A stretch of 64,000 bases of DNA, taken from assembly GCA_019638255.1 (NCBI GenBank), contig JAHBUD010000001.1:682001-746000 (forward strand), read 5' to 3'. Positions 35,590 to 44,648 of this stretch are shown one piece after another. A model generated the notes under the pieces. It did no database searches. It had not been told where the DNA came from and saw only the letters and a program-made list of their open reading frames with translations. A program made the position numbers and the translations under genes. The stretch's first letter is position 1; every line of letters begins with the position of its first letter. The stretch comes from Cyclobacteriaceae bacterium (GTDB taxonomy: Bacteria; Bacteroidota; Bacteroidia; Cytophagales; Cyclobacteriaceae).

Positions 35590-37425
35590 CTATTCTACAG
35601 TAACCGACTTTGCCAAATTCCTAGGCTGATCGACATTGCAACCACGCATAACGGCAATGTGATAAGACAAAAGCTGCAACGGAACTACCGATACAATGGG
35701 CATTAATCCATCCTGCACGGCTGGCACTTCAATGATGAACTCAGCCATTTGAGGTATCAGTTTATCACCCTCGGTAACCACCGCAATTACCCGGCCCTTA
35801 CGGGCTTTTACCTCCTGAATGTTGGAAACAATTTTATCGTAAGAACTGTCGTGTGTGGCAATGAATACCACAGGCATCTCCTCATCAATCAGCGCAATGG
35901 GGCCATGCTTCATTTCAGCAGCAGGGTAACCCTCTGCATGGATGTAGGATATTTCTTTAAGTTTCAGCGCCCCTTCCAAAGCAACAGGAAAATTGTAGCC
36001 CCTGCCCAGGTATAGAAAGTTGGAAGCATCTTTAAAGGTATAAGCTATCTCACGAATCTTATCATTGAGTTCCAGCACGCTCTCAACCTTATCAGGAATT
36101 GTTTCGAGCTCTACCAGCATTCGATGAAAGGCCTGATCGGTAATGGTTCCTCTTTTCTGCGCAATGATCAAACAAATCATGCTCAGAACAGTTAACTGAG
36201 CCGTAAAGGCTTTTGTGCTGGCAACACCAATTTCAGGCCCGGCATGGGTGTATGATCCGGCATGCGAAGCACGTGCAATCGATGAACCCACCACATTACA
36301 GACTCCAATAATAATCGCACCTTTTGATTTAGCTAGATCAATGGCAGCGAGTGTATCCGCGGTTTCACCAGATTGTGAAATCGCAATAACCACATCTCCT
36401 TCGCGAATGATGGGATTTCGGTAGCGAAACTCAGAAGCGTACTCAACCTCAACAGGAATCCGGCACAGCTCTTCAATCATATATTCGGCAACCAATCCGG
36501 CATGCCACGATGTGCCGCACGCCACGATAATGATGCGTTCAGCATTCATCATTTTGTTAACGTACTCGCGAATGCCTCCCAACACGAGTCGGTTAGCTTG
36601 CGAATCGAGCCGTCCGCGAAGGCAATCTTTTATGGATTTAGGTTGTTCAAAAATTTCTTTCAGCATGAAGTGATCGAAACCACCCTTTTCAATGGCTTCA
36701 AGTTCAAGTTCAAGCTTTTGGATGTATGGTGTAAGAGGAGCGTCTTCAATCGTCTTAATGCGAAGCTGTCCATTGTCGATAATGGCAATTTCCTGATCGT
36801 TTAAATAAACAACATCCTTGGTATATTCAATAATCGGTGTGGCATCGGAAGCCATAAAGTATTCTTGCTGTCCAACCCCAATTACCAACGGGCTTCCCTT
36901 GCGAGCAGCGATCAGTTGGTCAGGGTTATCGTTCGACATGATAACAATAGCATAAGCACCAACTACTCTGGTAAGGGCCAAACGCACGGCCTCATCCAAT
37001 GTGCAATTATTATTTTCCCAGATATCCTCAATAAAATGAATGAGAACCTCAGTATCCGTTTCGCTGAGAAATTCATGGCCTTTTTTCAGTAGCTCTTTTT
37101 TCAACGAGCTATAGTTTTCAATGATGCCGTTGTGAATGATGGCCAATTTTCGGCTGTAGGAATAGTGCGGATGGGCATTCACATCATTTGGTTCGCCATG
37201 GGTCGCCCAACGGGTATGGCCGATGCCTATGGTGCTTCTAAGTGCCTCATCTGTAATATGATCTTCCAGATCAGAAACTTTGCCTTTCTTTTTATAGATG
37301 TTAAGGCCATTGTTCAGTAAAGCAATGCCTGCACTATCATATCCCCGGTATTCAAGTCTTTTAAGACCCTTGATAATAACATCCTGGGCATTTCGATGCC
37401 CAACATAGGCAACAATTCCACACAT
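35590..37425 (-). CDS. glmS: Glutamine--fructose-6-phosphate aminotransferase (isomerizing)
   Basis: 611 aa, full length. Makes glucosamine-6-phosphate for peptidoglycan and lipid A. The N-terminal nucleophile cysteine is exposed in MCGIVAYVGHRNAQ. The glutaminase domain shows GIGHTRWATHGEPND and HNGIIENY. Two SIS domains follow (VACGTSWHAGLVAEYMIEEL, ISQSGETADTLAAI; YLGRGYNFPVALEGALKLKEISYIHAEGYPAAEMKHGP). The C-terminus PRNLAKSVTVE is the usual end. The DUF4270 gene upstream ends 5 bases before its start, so they are one operon. Confidence 0.96.
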   Translation of the reverse strand: MCGIVAYVGHRNAQDVIIKGLKRLEYRGYDSAGIALLNNGLNIYKKKGKVSDLEDHITDEALRSTIGIGHTRWATHGEPNDVNAHPHYSYSRKLAIIHNGIIENYSSLKKELLKKGHEFLSETDTEVLIHFIEDIWENNNCTLDEAVRLALTRVVGAYAIVIMSNDNPDQLIAARKGSPLVIGVGQQEYFMASDATPIIEYTKDVVYLNDQEIAIIDNGQLRIKTIEDAPLTPYIQKLELELEAIEKGGFDHFMLKEIFEQPKSIKDCLRGRLDSQANRLVLGGIREYVNKMMNAERIIIVACGTSWHAGLVAEYMIEELCRIPVEVEYASEFRYRNPIIREGDVVIAISQSGETADTLAAIDLAKSKGAIIIGVCNVVGSSIARASHAGSYTHAGPEIGVASTKAFTAQLTVLSMICLIIAQKRGTITDQAFHRMLVELETIPDKVESVLELNDKIREIAYTFKDASNFLYLGRGYNFPVALEGALKLKEISYIHAEGYPAAEMKHGPIALIDEEMPVVFIATHDSSYDKIVSNIQEVKARKGRVIAVVTEGDKLIPQMAEFIIEVPAVQDGLMPIVSVVPLQLLSYHIAVMRGCNVDQPRNLAKSVTVE

Positions 37426-37430
37426 AAGTT

Positions 37431-38831
37431 TTAAAGTTCGTTTGCCGGTACAGTATAGTACAGTCGGAGTTTAAGCTGATCTTTATTAAAAGCAAACCGG
37501 TTTAGGGTTTTGCCAATGTCTGCGCTATAAAACACAAGGTATGGAATTCGATCGGGTTTATTTCTCGAGTCAAACACCGTTTGCATGAAAAGTGTAAGAT
37601 TCGTGGAGTAACTTCCTGAACTGTAGTATAAGATTGCGATTGGTCCTAGGCCTGCTACACTTATTTCTCCCCTCGCTAGAAAGTAATTTTCGTCCTGGAG
37701 CACAAACTGTGTTGCCATAAACTGCCGGTCAGCGGCAATCCTGTTGTTAAAGAATTGATTATCATCTTTCAATGTTCGTAGGAAAAGGGTCGGAGGAGGT
37801 TCAAAAGCACCGGGGGGCTCAATGGTCTGAATTACCAATTCAGCCGAATTAAATATAGCCTTTGGAATGGTATCCATTGCTGTGTGAAAGTCGGAAAGAT
37901 GAATTCGGGTAACAGCTGGTGAACCGTTTTGTACATATCGTTTGTCGCTGGCGGGTTGAATGGGTTCATAAAAATTTAACCCAGCCAAGTCACCAATCCG
38001 ATTGGTGGTTATGTTGTTAAAACTTCCTGCATCAAAATAAAAAACCCTTGCCAATGTATCGGCTGGGGTGTGATAGTGCAGGGTTAGCCTTGAGCGTGAC
38101 AATGATGATCCAGTAAATCCTATGATACTGCCGCTCGGGTTTTCAGGAACAAGCGCCAATCCCTTAATGGCATAGCGAAACTTTCTCGGGTCTTTAAGGG
38201 CATTGTCGGCATTGTTAAGCAATAACTCAAACAACCGGAAGTTAAAACTTGTAGTCTCGTTGAGCTTTATCCGAATGTTAATAACCGTGTCGGGGTTGCT
38301 TATCCCACTTAGTCTCTTTAATATTTCGTGGTTTGCTTCGAGTGTGCCCACTCCCATTGAACTACCATACCCCAGACTGTTGTGAAAGAAGTAGGGTTTA
38401 ATAGGAAATGAGTAGCTGATTGAATCCTCTGTAATCTCATGAACACTGTATGATTCCTGTGTTATCCCGCTTGCTCCGTAGGAATAATAGTCTAGTTGTA
38501 ATTCTAATATGATCGAATCATAAACAGAATTATCGGGAATTGTGTCGGTGTTGCTAGGCCGCAACTGCATGAAAGAAGTAGCGCTAACCTCTCCAAAAAT
38601 CGGATCCATATATCGTCCGGCCATCAACCTTCCGCTAATACCAAATTGTTGGTTGTCGGTTCGTATTGAATCAATCAACATAACCGAACTTTCCAATGGA
38701 ATTTCGAGAAATCTTACGTCAAAAGGTGAAATTGGATTTTTAAATCCTACGAGGCTGTTTTCATCTTCACATGCCATCAAAAACAGAGCAGCCAATAAAA
38801 GCTGCCCGGTTCGTTTAACCCACAAGTTCAT
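37431..38831 (-). CDS. DUF4270 family lipoprotein
   Basis: 466 aa from ATG 38831 (MNLWVKRTGQLLLAALFLMAC); a longer frame to 38945 would add a basic stretch lying inside the upstream gene and no signal. Cysteine 21 is the lipidation site. Residues EDENSLVGFKNP and the repeated beta-strand pattern (SVMLIDSIRTDN, LIQDSIILELQLDYYSYG-like strands, FRYAIKGLALVPE) fit the DUF4270 family of Bacteroidota envelope proteins, whose role is unknown. The first 17 bases overlap the end of the GT5-like gene. It sits between that gene and glmS, an order that may link it to glycan supply. Confidence 0.82.
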   Translation of the reverse strand: MNLWVKRTGQLLLAALFLMACEDENSLVGFKNPISPFDVRFLEIPLESSVMLIDSIRTDNQQFGISGRLMAGRYMDPIFGEVSATSFMQLRPSNTDTIPDNSVYDSIILELQLDYYSYGASGITQESYSVHEITEDSISYSFPIKPYFFHNSLGYGSSMGVGTLEANHEILKRLSGISNPDTVINIRIKLNETTSFNFRLFELLLNNADNALKDPRKFRYAIKGLALVPENPSGSIIGFTGSSLSRSRLTLHYHTPADTLARVFYFDAGSFNNITTNRIGDLAGLNFYEPIQPASDKRYVQNGSPAVTRIHLSDFHTAMDTIPKAIFNSAELVIQTIEPPGAFEPPPTLFLRTLKDDNQFFNNRIAADRQFMATQFVLQDENYFLARGEISVAGLGPIAILYYSSGSYSTNLTLFMQTVFDSRNKPDRIPYLVFYSADIGKTLNRFAFNKDQLKLRLYYTVPANEL

Positions 38832-39618
38832 TATAGAGATTGAAGTATGATTCGGTGTAGTTTTCGTCTTTATCGATAGTTTCGACTTTCTTTTCTTTGA
38901 TCTTCTTGAAGAGATCTTCAAGCTTTTTGTTTTCCCCGGCAACAATTACCGCATCAGAGAATTCAACACCCATACGAATGAATCCTTCATAGTCGGCTGA
39001 TTTTAGGTTGCCCAGCATTTTGTCTTCAATGTCCATCATTTTCACTTTGTCCATAATGTCTTCCTTAAACTTATGGTTAAAGCTGTTATTGTAGATGGTG
39101 AAAACGGCTTTTGCATTTTTGAACAACGGGTCGTTTTTGTAAGTTGTTTTTAAATACAACGGAATGAAACTCGTGATCCAGTCGTTGCAATGGACGACAT
39201 CAGGAGCCCAACCAAGTTTGCGCACGGTTTCGATAGCGCCTTTGCAGAAGAAAATAGCGCGTTCGTCATTATCAGCATAGAACCGGTTTTCTTTGTCGTG
39301 AAAAACTGATTTCCGGTGAAAGTAATCTTCGTTGTCAATAAAATAAACCTGAAGCTTGGCATTGGGGATTGAGGCCACTTTAATGGTTAGTGGTTTTTCT
39401 TCATCACCAACGGCAATGTTGATTCCTGATAATCTGACTACTTCATGCAACCTGTTTTTTCGCTCATTAATAATTCCAAAACGAGGCACCAGTATACGAA
39501 TCTCCATTCCTCTCTCCTGCATGGCTTGAGGCAGCTTTCGTACAAAGTCGGCTACTTCAGAGGTTTGGAGAAAGGGATTGATTTCGCTGGCTACATAAAG
39601 AATACGGAGTTTTGACAT
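38815..39618 (-). CDS. GT5-only glycogen/starch-synthase-like protein
   Basis: 267 aa. Only the N-terminal GT5 domain of glycogen synthase is present: LRILYVASEINPFLQTSEVADFVRKLPQAM (the glycogen synthase KxGGL region is here TSEVAD), ILVPRFGIINERKNRLHEV, PDVVHCNDWITSFIPLYLK. The C-terminal domain that binds ADP-glucose and carries the catalytic residues is absent; the protein ends in a lysine-rich helix. So it may be regulatory or act with another chain. Short forms like this are common in Bacteroidota. First gene of the unit GT5 / DUF4270 / glmS. Confidence 0.85.
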   Translation of the reverse strand: MSKLRILYVASEINPFLQTSEVADFVRKLPQAMQERGMEIRILVPRFGIINERKNRLHEVVRLSGINIAVGDEEKPLTIKVASIPNAKLQVYFIDNEDYFHRKSVFHDKENRFYADNDERAIFFCKGAIETVRKLGWAPDVVHCNDWITSFIPLYLKTTYKNDPLFKNAKAVFTIYNNSFNHKFKEDIMDKVKMMDIEDKMLGNLKSADYEGFIRMGVEFSDAVIVAGENKKLEDLFKKIKEKKVETIDKDENYTESYFNLYNELVG

Positions 39619-39657
39619 AATATTGATGATTAGTTAATCTGAACGCAAAATGAGGGA

Positions 39658-39688
39658 CAAAAGTACGAAAATTGCCCCCCTTATTCAA
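39658..39688 (-). promoter_or_regulatory. Promoter of the GT5 / DUF4270 / glmS unit
   Basis: On the minus strand TTG (39688-39686), a 20-base spacer and TACTTTTG (39665-39658, exact TAnnTTTG) match the Bacteroidota layout of -33 and -7. The leader to the ATG at 39618 is about 35 bases. Confidence 0.6.
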
Positions 39689-39708
39689 CTGCATTTCTGA
39701 TTTCCCCC

Positions 39709-39716
39709 TATATTTG
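39709..39716 (+). promoter_or_regulatory. -7 promoter box of panC
   Basis: TATATTTG (exact TAnnTTTG) ends 23 bases before the panC ATG at 39740. Divergent from the GT5 promoter in the same 121-base gap. Confidence 0.5.
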
Positions 39717-39739
39717 ACCCCTTTTGTCAGCCGCAGAAA

Positions 39740-40579
39740 ATGCATATTTTCAAGGAAATTGAGCCATTAAGGGCATTTTTAGATGAAAAAAGAAAGTCAG
39801 GTCTTTCCATAGGATTGGTGCCCACAATGGGGGCTCTTCATGCCGGCCACCTTTCCTTGATTGAGGCATCTAAACGGGATAATTCAATTACCATTTGCTC
39901 CATTTTTGTTAACCCGATACAGTTCAATAACCCCAAGGATTTTCAAGCCTATCCAAGATTTTTGGAAAAAGATATTGCCCTGCTTACACAGGCTGGTTGT
40001 AGCGCTTTGTTTTGTCCTGAGGATTACACGATGCAAACCGGAGCGTACTTGCAAGTGAGCTTTGGTGACTTGGAAAAATCTATGGAGGGAAGTTTCAGAC
40101 CAGGACATTTCAATGGAGTTGTCAAAGTAGTGGCAAAGCTCTTTCACATTGTTGAACCGGATACAGCTTACTTCGGGCAAAAGGACTGGCAACAATTTGT
40201 CATCATCCGCACACTTGTGGAGGAATTAAAGTTTAACGTGAAACTGAGTGTGGTTGAAACCGTGCGCGAAGCGGATGGCCTTGCCCTGTCATCAAGAAAT
40301 CAACGACTAACGGATTCGCAACGAAAGCAAGCGGTAGTGCTATCGGCCACATTAAATGAAAGCAGACAAAAGTTATTGGCCGGAGATTCTATTGCTGGAA
40401 TAAAGGGGCTGGCAAGAAATAAATTTGAAGCTCAGGCAGGCCTTGCACTGGAATATCTGGAGGTTGTTAACAGTGAGAACTTATTGCCACTAAAGAGCGT
40501 TGAAGAAGCCGATCGCCCAATACTCTGCATCGCAGCATTTGTTGACGAAGTAAGATTAATCGATAACATGTTTTTGTAA
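39740..40579 (+). CDS. panC: Pantothenate synthetase (pantoate--beta-alanine ligase)
   Basis: 279 aa, usual length. Joins pantoate to beta-alanine with ATP. HIGH-type motif in VPTMGALHAGHLSLI, FVNPIQFNNPKDFQAYPR, then the pantoate/ATP region FRPGHFNGVVKVVAKLFHIVEPDTAYFGQKDWQQ and VREADGLALSSRNQRL (KMSKS-like). panD, which makes the beta-alanine, begins 18 bases later, so both halves of the step are co-transcribed. Divergent from the GT5-like gene. Confidence 0.96.
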   Translation: MHIFKEIEPLRAFLDEKRKSGLSIGLVPTMGALHAGHLSLIEASKRDNSITICSIFVNPIQFNNPKDFQAYPRFLEKDIALLTQAGCSALFCPEDYTMQTGAYLQVSFGDLEKSMEGSFRPGHFNGVVKVVAKLFHIVEPDTAYFGQKDWQQFVIIRTLVEELKFNVKLSVVETVREADGLALSSRNQRLTDSQRKQAVVLSATLNESRQKLLAGDSIAGIKGLARNKFEAQAGLALEYLEVVNSENLLPLKSVEEADRPILCIAAFVDEVRLIDNMFL

Positions 40580-40597
40580 TTCACCAGGCAAGCACCT

Positions 40598-40945
40598 ATG
40601 GTAATTGAAGTATTAAAGTCGAAGATACATCGTGCAAAAATCACCCAGGCTGAGCTGCATTACGTTGGCAGCATCACTATTGATGTGGCACTAATGGAAG
40701 CCGCTAATTTTATTGAAGGAGAGAAGGTAACCGTAGTAAATGTTAATAACGGAGAGCGCCTGGAGACCTATGTAATCAAGGGTGAGCGAAACTCCGGAAT
40801 GATTTGTCTGAATGGCCCGGCTGCCCGCAAAGTTCAGGTGGGTGACATTGTAATTATTTTCTCCTACGCGACAATGAATTTTCAGGAAGCTAAAGATTTT
40901 AAACCCTGGATTGTTTTTCCTACCCCTGATAACCGCTTATCTTAA
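40598..40945 (+). CDS. panD: Aspartate 1-decarboxylase
   Basis: 115 aa. Makes beta-alanine for pantothenate. The self-cleavage site that creates the pyruvoyl cofactor is seen in [18 protein letters not shown] (Gly24-Ser25). ITQAELHY before it and [25 protein letters not shown] after it are conserved. No separate PanM/PanZ-like activator is evident beside it. It lies 18 bases after panC and 17 before the flippase-like gene. Confidence 0.96.
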   Translation: MVIEVLKSKIHRAKITQAELHYVGSITIDVALMEAANFIEGEKVTVVNVNNGERLETYVIKGERNSGMICLNGPAARKVQVGDIVIIFSYATMNFQEAKDFKPWIVFPTPDNRLS

Positions 40946-40962
40946 CGCAATAATTTCTGCAG

Positions 40963-41991
40963 GTGGCTTCCCGAATCCGTGTTTTTGTTCAGTACATAAT
41001 AATCCTGGCGGCCACCGTTTTTTTGGTTTGGTTTTCACTTCGCGGCATTCGCGTTGAGGAGGGCGATAACAAAGGTGACTTTATTCTTAAAACCTGGTAT
41101 GCAGCCAATAAGGGTTGGTTGTTTTTAATGTTGGTTTTTGTGATGGTCAGTCATGCGTTGCGTGCAGAGCGATGGCGCATGTTACTGCATTCGGCCGGCC
41201 AAGAGGTTTCTTTTTATCATGCCTTTTTATCCTTGATGGTCGGATACCTTGTTAACCTGGTGATACCGCGGGGTGGGGAGGTATCACGATGCTATAACTT
41301 ATACAAACTCGAAAAAACGCCTGTTGAAGTTTCCTTCGGAACGGTGGTTGTGGAGCGCATTGTTGACCTGATTTTGCTGGTTGTCGTATTGATTTTTGCC
41401 TTTGCCGTTGAATACGAAAAACTGATTGCATTTATGGAAACCCTGCCCCTTCAGCCGATTTTAGGCAAGGGAAAATTGGCGCCAATCGTGTTAGGCATTG
41501 TAGTACTGTTAACAGTTTCAGGAACACTCTATTGGGTCATCAACCGAAACAAAAAAATAAAAGAACGACTTCAAAAAGTATGGATTGGTTTTAAAAAAGG
41601 ATTGGTGTCAGTATATGCACTTAATAATAAATCATTGTTTTTGTTGTACTCCGTCATTGTGTGGCTGCTCTATTTTGCGATGAGCTATGCGGTTATTCAG
41701 GCGTTTACTGAAACGGCTCACTTGGGATTCAGTGCTGTATTATCGCTTTTTGCTATAGGTACAATTGCCATGGCTGCTCCGTTGCCGGGCGGGGCCGGCT
41801 CATACCACGTTTTATTGCCAGCCGGCTTGGTTTTCCTTTACCAGTTACCTGAGGCAAATGCCGTAGCCTTTACCTTTGTGTTTCATGGATGGCAAACTTT
41901 GATACTTATTGTGGCTGGAGTCATAGCACTAATTTTAACTTCTTTTCGTCTACGACCTAAGAAAGGGGTTGGCTCTGGTGATCAAAACTAA
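40963..41991 (+). CDS. Lysylphosphatidylglycerol synthase TM-region / flippase-like membrane protein
   Basis: 342 aa, GTG start 17 bases after panD. About eight membrane helices. Family patterns: HALRAERWRMLLHSAGQEVSFYHAFLSLMVGYLVNLVIPRGGEVSRCYNLYK and later GTIAMAAPLPGGAGSYHVLLPAGLVFLY (each quoted here only in part: LVNLVIPRGGEVSRC, APLPGGAGSYH). Relatives (YbhN, AglD, LPG_synthase_TM) are thought to move lipids between leaflets; the exact substrate is unknown. Probably expressed with panCD, without a clear functional link. Confidence 0.8.
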   Translation: MASRIRVFVQYIIILAATVFLVWFSLRGIRVEEGDNKGDFILKTWYAANKGWLFLMLVFVMVSHALRAERWRMLLHSAGQEVSFYHAFLSLMVGYLVNLVIPRGGEVSRCYNLYKLEKTPVEVSFGTVVVERIVDLILLVVVLIFAFAVEYEKLIAFMETLPLQPILGKGKLAPIVLGIVVLLTVSGTLYWVINRNKKIKERLQKVWIGFKKGLVSVYALNNKSLFLLYSVIVWLLYFAMSYAVIQAFTETAHLGFSAVLSLFAIGTIAMAAPLPGGAGSYHVLLPAGLVFLYQLPEANAVAFTFVFHGWQTLILIVAGVIALILTSFRLRPKKGVGSGDQN

Positions 41992-42085
41992 TAGGGTTGA
42001 GCCTTACATTTCTTACTATGACTAATTGTCAGAGAATCAAAATGGCTTGGAAGTTGTTACTTATGGGAATTAAAAATGAAGAACT

Positions 42086-42781
42086 ATGGGATTGTTGATC
42101 ATTGGTATTGTTTTCATGTTGATCGGTACGCTGGTAAGTGGCCGATTGAAAAGTAAATTCAGGGAATATTCTCAAACACGTTTAGCGCAAAATTTAACAG
42201 GAGCTGAAATTGCAAAGCTTATGTTGGCCGACCACGGTATTCACGATGTTCAGGTGATCAGTGTGCAGGGCAAATTAACCGATCATTATAACCCGGCTAA
42301 TAAAACGGTGAACCTGAGCGAAGAGGTTTACAATGGCCGGAATGCGGCAGCTGCGGCTGTGGCTGCTCACGAATGTGGACATGCTGTTCAGCATGCGACT
42401 GCTTACTCCATGCTTGAACTTCGTTCGGCTATGGTGCCGATTCAGAACGTAACATCACGCATTATGAACTTCATCTTCATTGCCATGATGTTTGGTGCTT
42501 TTGCAGCAAAGGGATTGTTTTCATTTGACACTGCTTTGATAGTCATCATCGGAGCCTATACTGTTTTTGCATTATTTGCACTAATAACCCTTCCGGTGGA
42601 GTTTGATGCCAGCAAACGAGCACTCGCCTGGATAGACCATCGTGGAATAGTAAACCGTCAGGAACATAGTATGGCGAAAGATGCACTTAAATGGGCTGCG
42701 ATGACGTATGTAGTTGCAGCTTTGGCGGCCTTAGCGTCACTGATGTACTGGGTTATGATTTTTATGGGCAGACGGGATTAG
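42086..42781 (+). CDS. Zinc-dependent membrane metallopeptidase (YugP-like)
   Basis: 231 aa. The family has an N-terminal helix, then a soluble domain with the zinc site. Here these are MGLLIIGIVFMLIGTLVSG and AAAVAAHECGHAVQHATAY, containing the HExxH-type HECGH. Membrane helices follow (~125-180 and ~205-228). LPVEFDASKRALAWI near the end is also conserved. Cleavage substrates are unknown. A terminator/promoter region follows. Confidence 0.85.
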   Translation: MGLLIIGIVFMLIGTLVSGRLKSKFREYSQTRLAQNLTGAEIAKLMLADHGIHDVQVISVQGKLTDHYNPANKTVNLSEEVYNGRNAAAAAVAAHECGHAVQHATAYSMLELRSAMVPIQNVTSRIMNFIFIAMMFGAFAAKGLFSFDTALIVIIGAYTVFALFALITLPVEFDASKRALAWIDHRGIVNRQEHSMAKDALKWAAMTYVVAALAALASLMYWVMIFMGRRD

Positions 42782-42793
42782 CCGTGAGCCGGT

Positions 42794-42824
42794 ATTGCAG
42801 TAAACTTGATAAAAAGTAATTTTG
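42794..42824 (+). promoter_or_regulatory. Promoter of the acyl-CoA dehydrogenase gene
   Basis: ATTG (42794-42797), a 19-base spacer and TAATTTTG (42817-42824) match the Bacteroidota -33/-7 layout well. The -7 box directly abuts a terminator-like hairpin. The leader would be about 65 bases. Confidence 0.55.
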
Positions 42825-42858
42825 CGGCCTGGGGTATCAACCTCAGGCCGTTGTTTTT
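42825..42858 (+). terminator. Terminator-like hairpin after the metallopeptidase gene
   Basis: Arms CGGCCTGGGGT (42825-42835) and ACCTCAGGCCG (42840-42850), 11 bp with one G-U, loop ATCA, then TTGTTTTT. It lies 43 bases after the upstream stop, directly after a -7 box. Confidence 0.85.
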
Positions 42859-42896
42859 GTTAACTTAACAAAGCGTATAATCTGCTTATTTAACTT

Positions 42897-44036
42897 ATGA
42901 ATTTTCAACTCTCGGAAGAACATTTAAGTGTTCAACAAGCCGCACGCGACTTTGCCCAAAACGAACTGCTTCCTGGTGTTATTGATCGTGACACTGAGCA
43001 GAAATTCCCTGTTGATCAGGTAAAAAAAATGGGAGAGTTGGGCTTTTTGGGAATGATGACAGATCCGAAGTATAGCGGAGGGGGCATGGACACCATTTCG
43101 TATGTTCTGGCCATGGAAGAGATTTCAAAGATTGATGCTTCCGCTTCCGTTTGTATGTCGGTAAACAATTCGTTGGTTTGTTGGGGGTTGGAAAAATTTG
43201 GCACTGAAGAACAAAAGGAAAAATACCTAAAACCACTAGCTGCCGGCAAGTTAATTGGTGCATTCTGCTTATCAGAGCCCGAAGCCGGATCGGACGCAAC
43301 AAGCCAGCGAACCACCGCTGAGGATAAAGGCGATCACTACCTGCTGAATGGTACAAAGAATTGGATTACCAATGGTAATAGTGCCAGTGTATATATCGTC
43401 ATTGCACAGACAGATGCCGCCAAGCGACATAAGGGTATCAACGCCTTAATCGTTGAAAAAGGCATGCCCGGTTTTGTAGTCGGCAAAAAAGAAGATAAAA
43501 TGGGTATACGCGGATCCGATACACATTCACTGATGTTTACCGATGTAAAAATTCCAAAAGCCAACCGCATTGGTGAAGATGGGTTTGGATTTACCTTCGC
43601 CATGACAACGCTTAATGGTGGACGAATCGGTATAGCTGCACAAGCGCTTGGTATTGCTTCTGGTGCTTATGAGTTAGCGCTAAAATATTCGAAAGAGCGT
43701 AAAGCTTTTGGCAAACACCTGGCCGAACATCAAGCGATACAGTTTAAGTTGGCAGAGATGGCAACCAAAATTGATGCTGCCCGATTATTGGTATGGCAGG
43801 CTGCTTACCTAAAAGATCAGGGAAAAGATTTTGTAAAGGCAGCGGCACAAGCTAAACTCTTCGCTTCACAGATTGCGCAAGAAGTAACTACCGAAGCTGT
43901 TCAGATTCATGGCGGGTATGGTTATGTAAAGGAGTTTCATGTTGAACGTCTTATGCGTGATGCGAAGATCACCCAGATTTATGAAGGCACTACGGAGATT
44001 CAGAAACTGGTAATTTCCAGAGAACTGCTTCGCTAA
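42897..44036 (+). CDS. Acyl-CoA dehydrogenase (short-chain type)
   Basis: 379 aa, usual length. FAD enzyme for the first step of fatty acid beta-oxidation, passing electrons to ETF. N-terminal helices (FQLSEEHLSVQQAARDFAQ), FAD/substrate segment FCLSEPEAGSDATSQRTTA, NGTKNWITNG, and the C-terminal AVQIHGGYGYVKEFHVERLMRDAKITQIYEGTTEIQ. The base glutamate sits in YEGTTEIQ, the position used by short/medium-chain members. Ends 3 bases from the convergent DinB-like gene. Confidence 0.94.
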   Translation: MNFQLSEEHLSVQQAARDFAQNELLPGVIDRDTEQKFPVDQVKKMGELGFLGMMTDPKYSGGGMDTISYVLAMEEISKIDASASVCMSVNNSLVCWGLEKFGTEEQKEKYLKPLAAGKLIGAFCLSEPEAGSDATSQRTTAEDKGDHYLLNGTKNWITNGNSASVYIVIAQTDAAKRHKGINALIVEKGMPGFVVGKKEDKMGIRGSDTHSLMFTDVKIPKANRIGEDGFGFTFAMTTLNGGRIGIAAQALGIASGAYELALKYSKERKAFGKHLAEHQAIQFKLAEMATKIDAARLLVWQAAYLKDQGKDFVKAAAQAKLFASQIAQEVTTEAVQIHGGYGYVKEFHVERLMRDAKITQIYEGTTEIQKLVISRELLR

Positions 44037-44039
44037 ATT

Positions 44040-44567
44040 CTAGAATAGTTTTTCTTCTGGAGGCTTAATACCCTTCAGACGCAGGTAAACCGTTGTTTGT
44101 CCGCGATGGTGAGTTTGATGTTCAAATCCTTTGGCAAGCGCTGCCTCTCTCGACATTTTCAGATCGAAGAAGTTCACACTTTCCAACATCGTATCCTCAT
44201 TTAATTTTCGAACCACTTCAATAACGTAATCATAGCTCTCCATTACGATTTTCTCCAAGGCTTCTAATGAGGTAACGCGTTTTGTTTCCAGTTCACGGTA
44301 AACAAACCGAGGCTTTTCACCTATGGCAATTGCAGCAAATAAGTAATTGTCCTCCGCCAGATGCAACATTTGTTCCGTGTAACTTCTCATTTCCGGTGTG
44401 GGTTTAAATACCAGCAGTTCATCGGAAGCCGCTTTGAGATACTCTTTTGTATAGATTTTCGCCCGTTCCCAATCCGCTACACGTTGTTCTGGGCGAGTCA
44501 GGGATTGGGCTGATATTGATTGAGCCGCGACAGTCCATATTAGGAGGGAAACTGAAATTAACTTCAT
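44040..44567 (-). CDS. DinB family protein, exported
   Basis: 175 aa. Signal peptide MKLISVSLLIWTVAAQSISAQ. The four-helix DinB fold is marked by MLHLAEDNYLF (first His) and FEHQTHHRGQTTVYLRLKGI (the HxxHHRGQ metal-site pattern). Members bind a divalent metal; many act as thiol transferases, but exported ones are poorly studied. Convergent with the acyl-CoA dehydrogenase, 3 bases apart. Confidence 0.83.
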   Translation of the reverse strand: MKLISVSLLIWTVAAQSISAQSLTRPEQRVADWERAKIYTKEYLKAASDELLVFKPTPEMRSYTEQMLHLAEDNYLFAAIAIGEKPRFVYRELETKRVTSLEALEKIVMESYDYVIEVVRKLNEDTMLESVNFFDLKMSREAALAKGFEHQTHHRGQTTVYLRLKGIKPPEEKLF

Positions 44568-44648
44568 ACTAGATCTTTTGGGCTTAATAACGACACAAAC
44601 TGACCAAGGTTGTGGAACAATATAACGGCAAGCAAATTGGTTTCTCTT

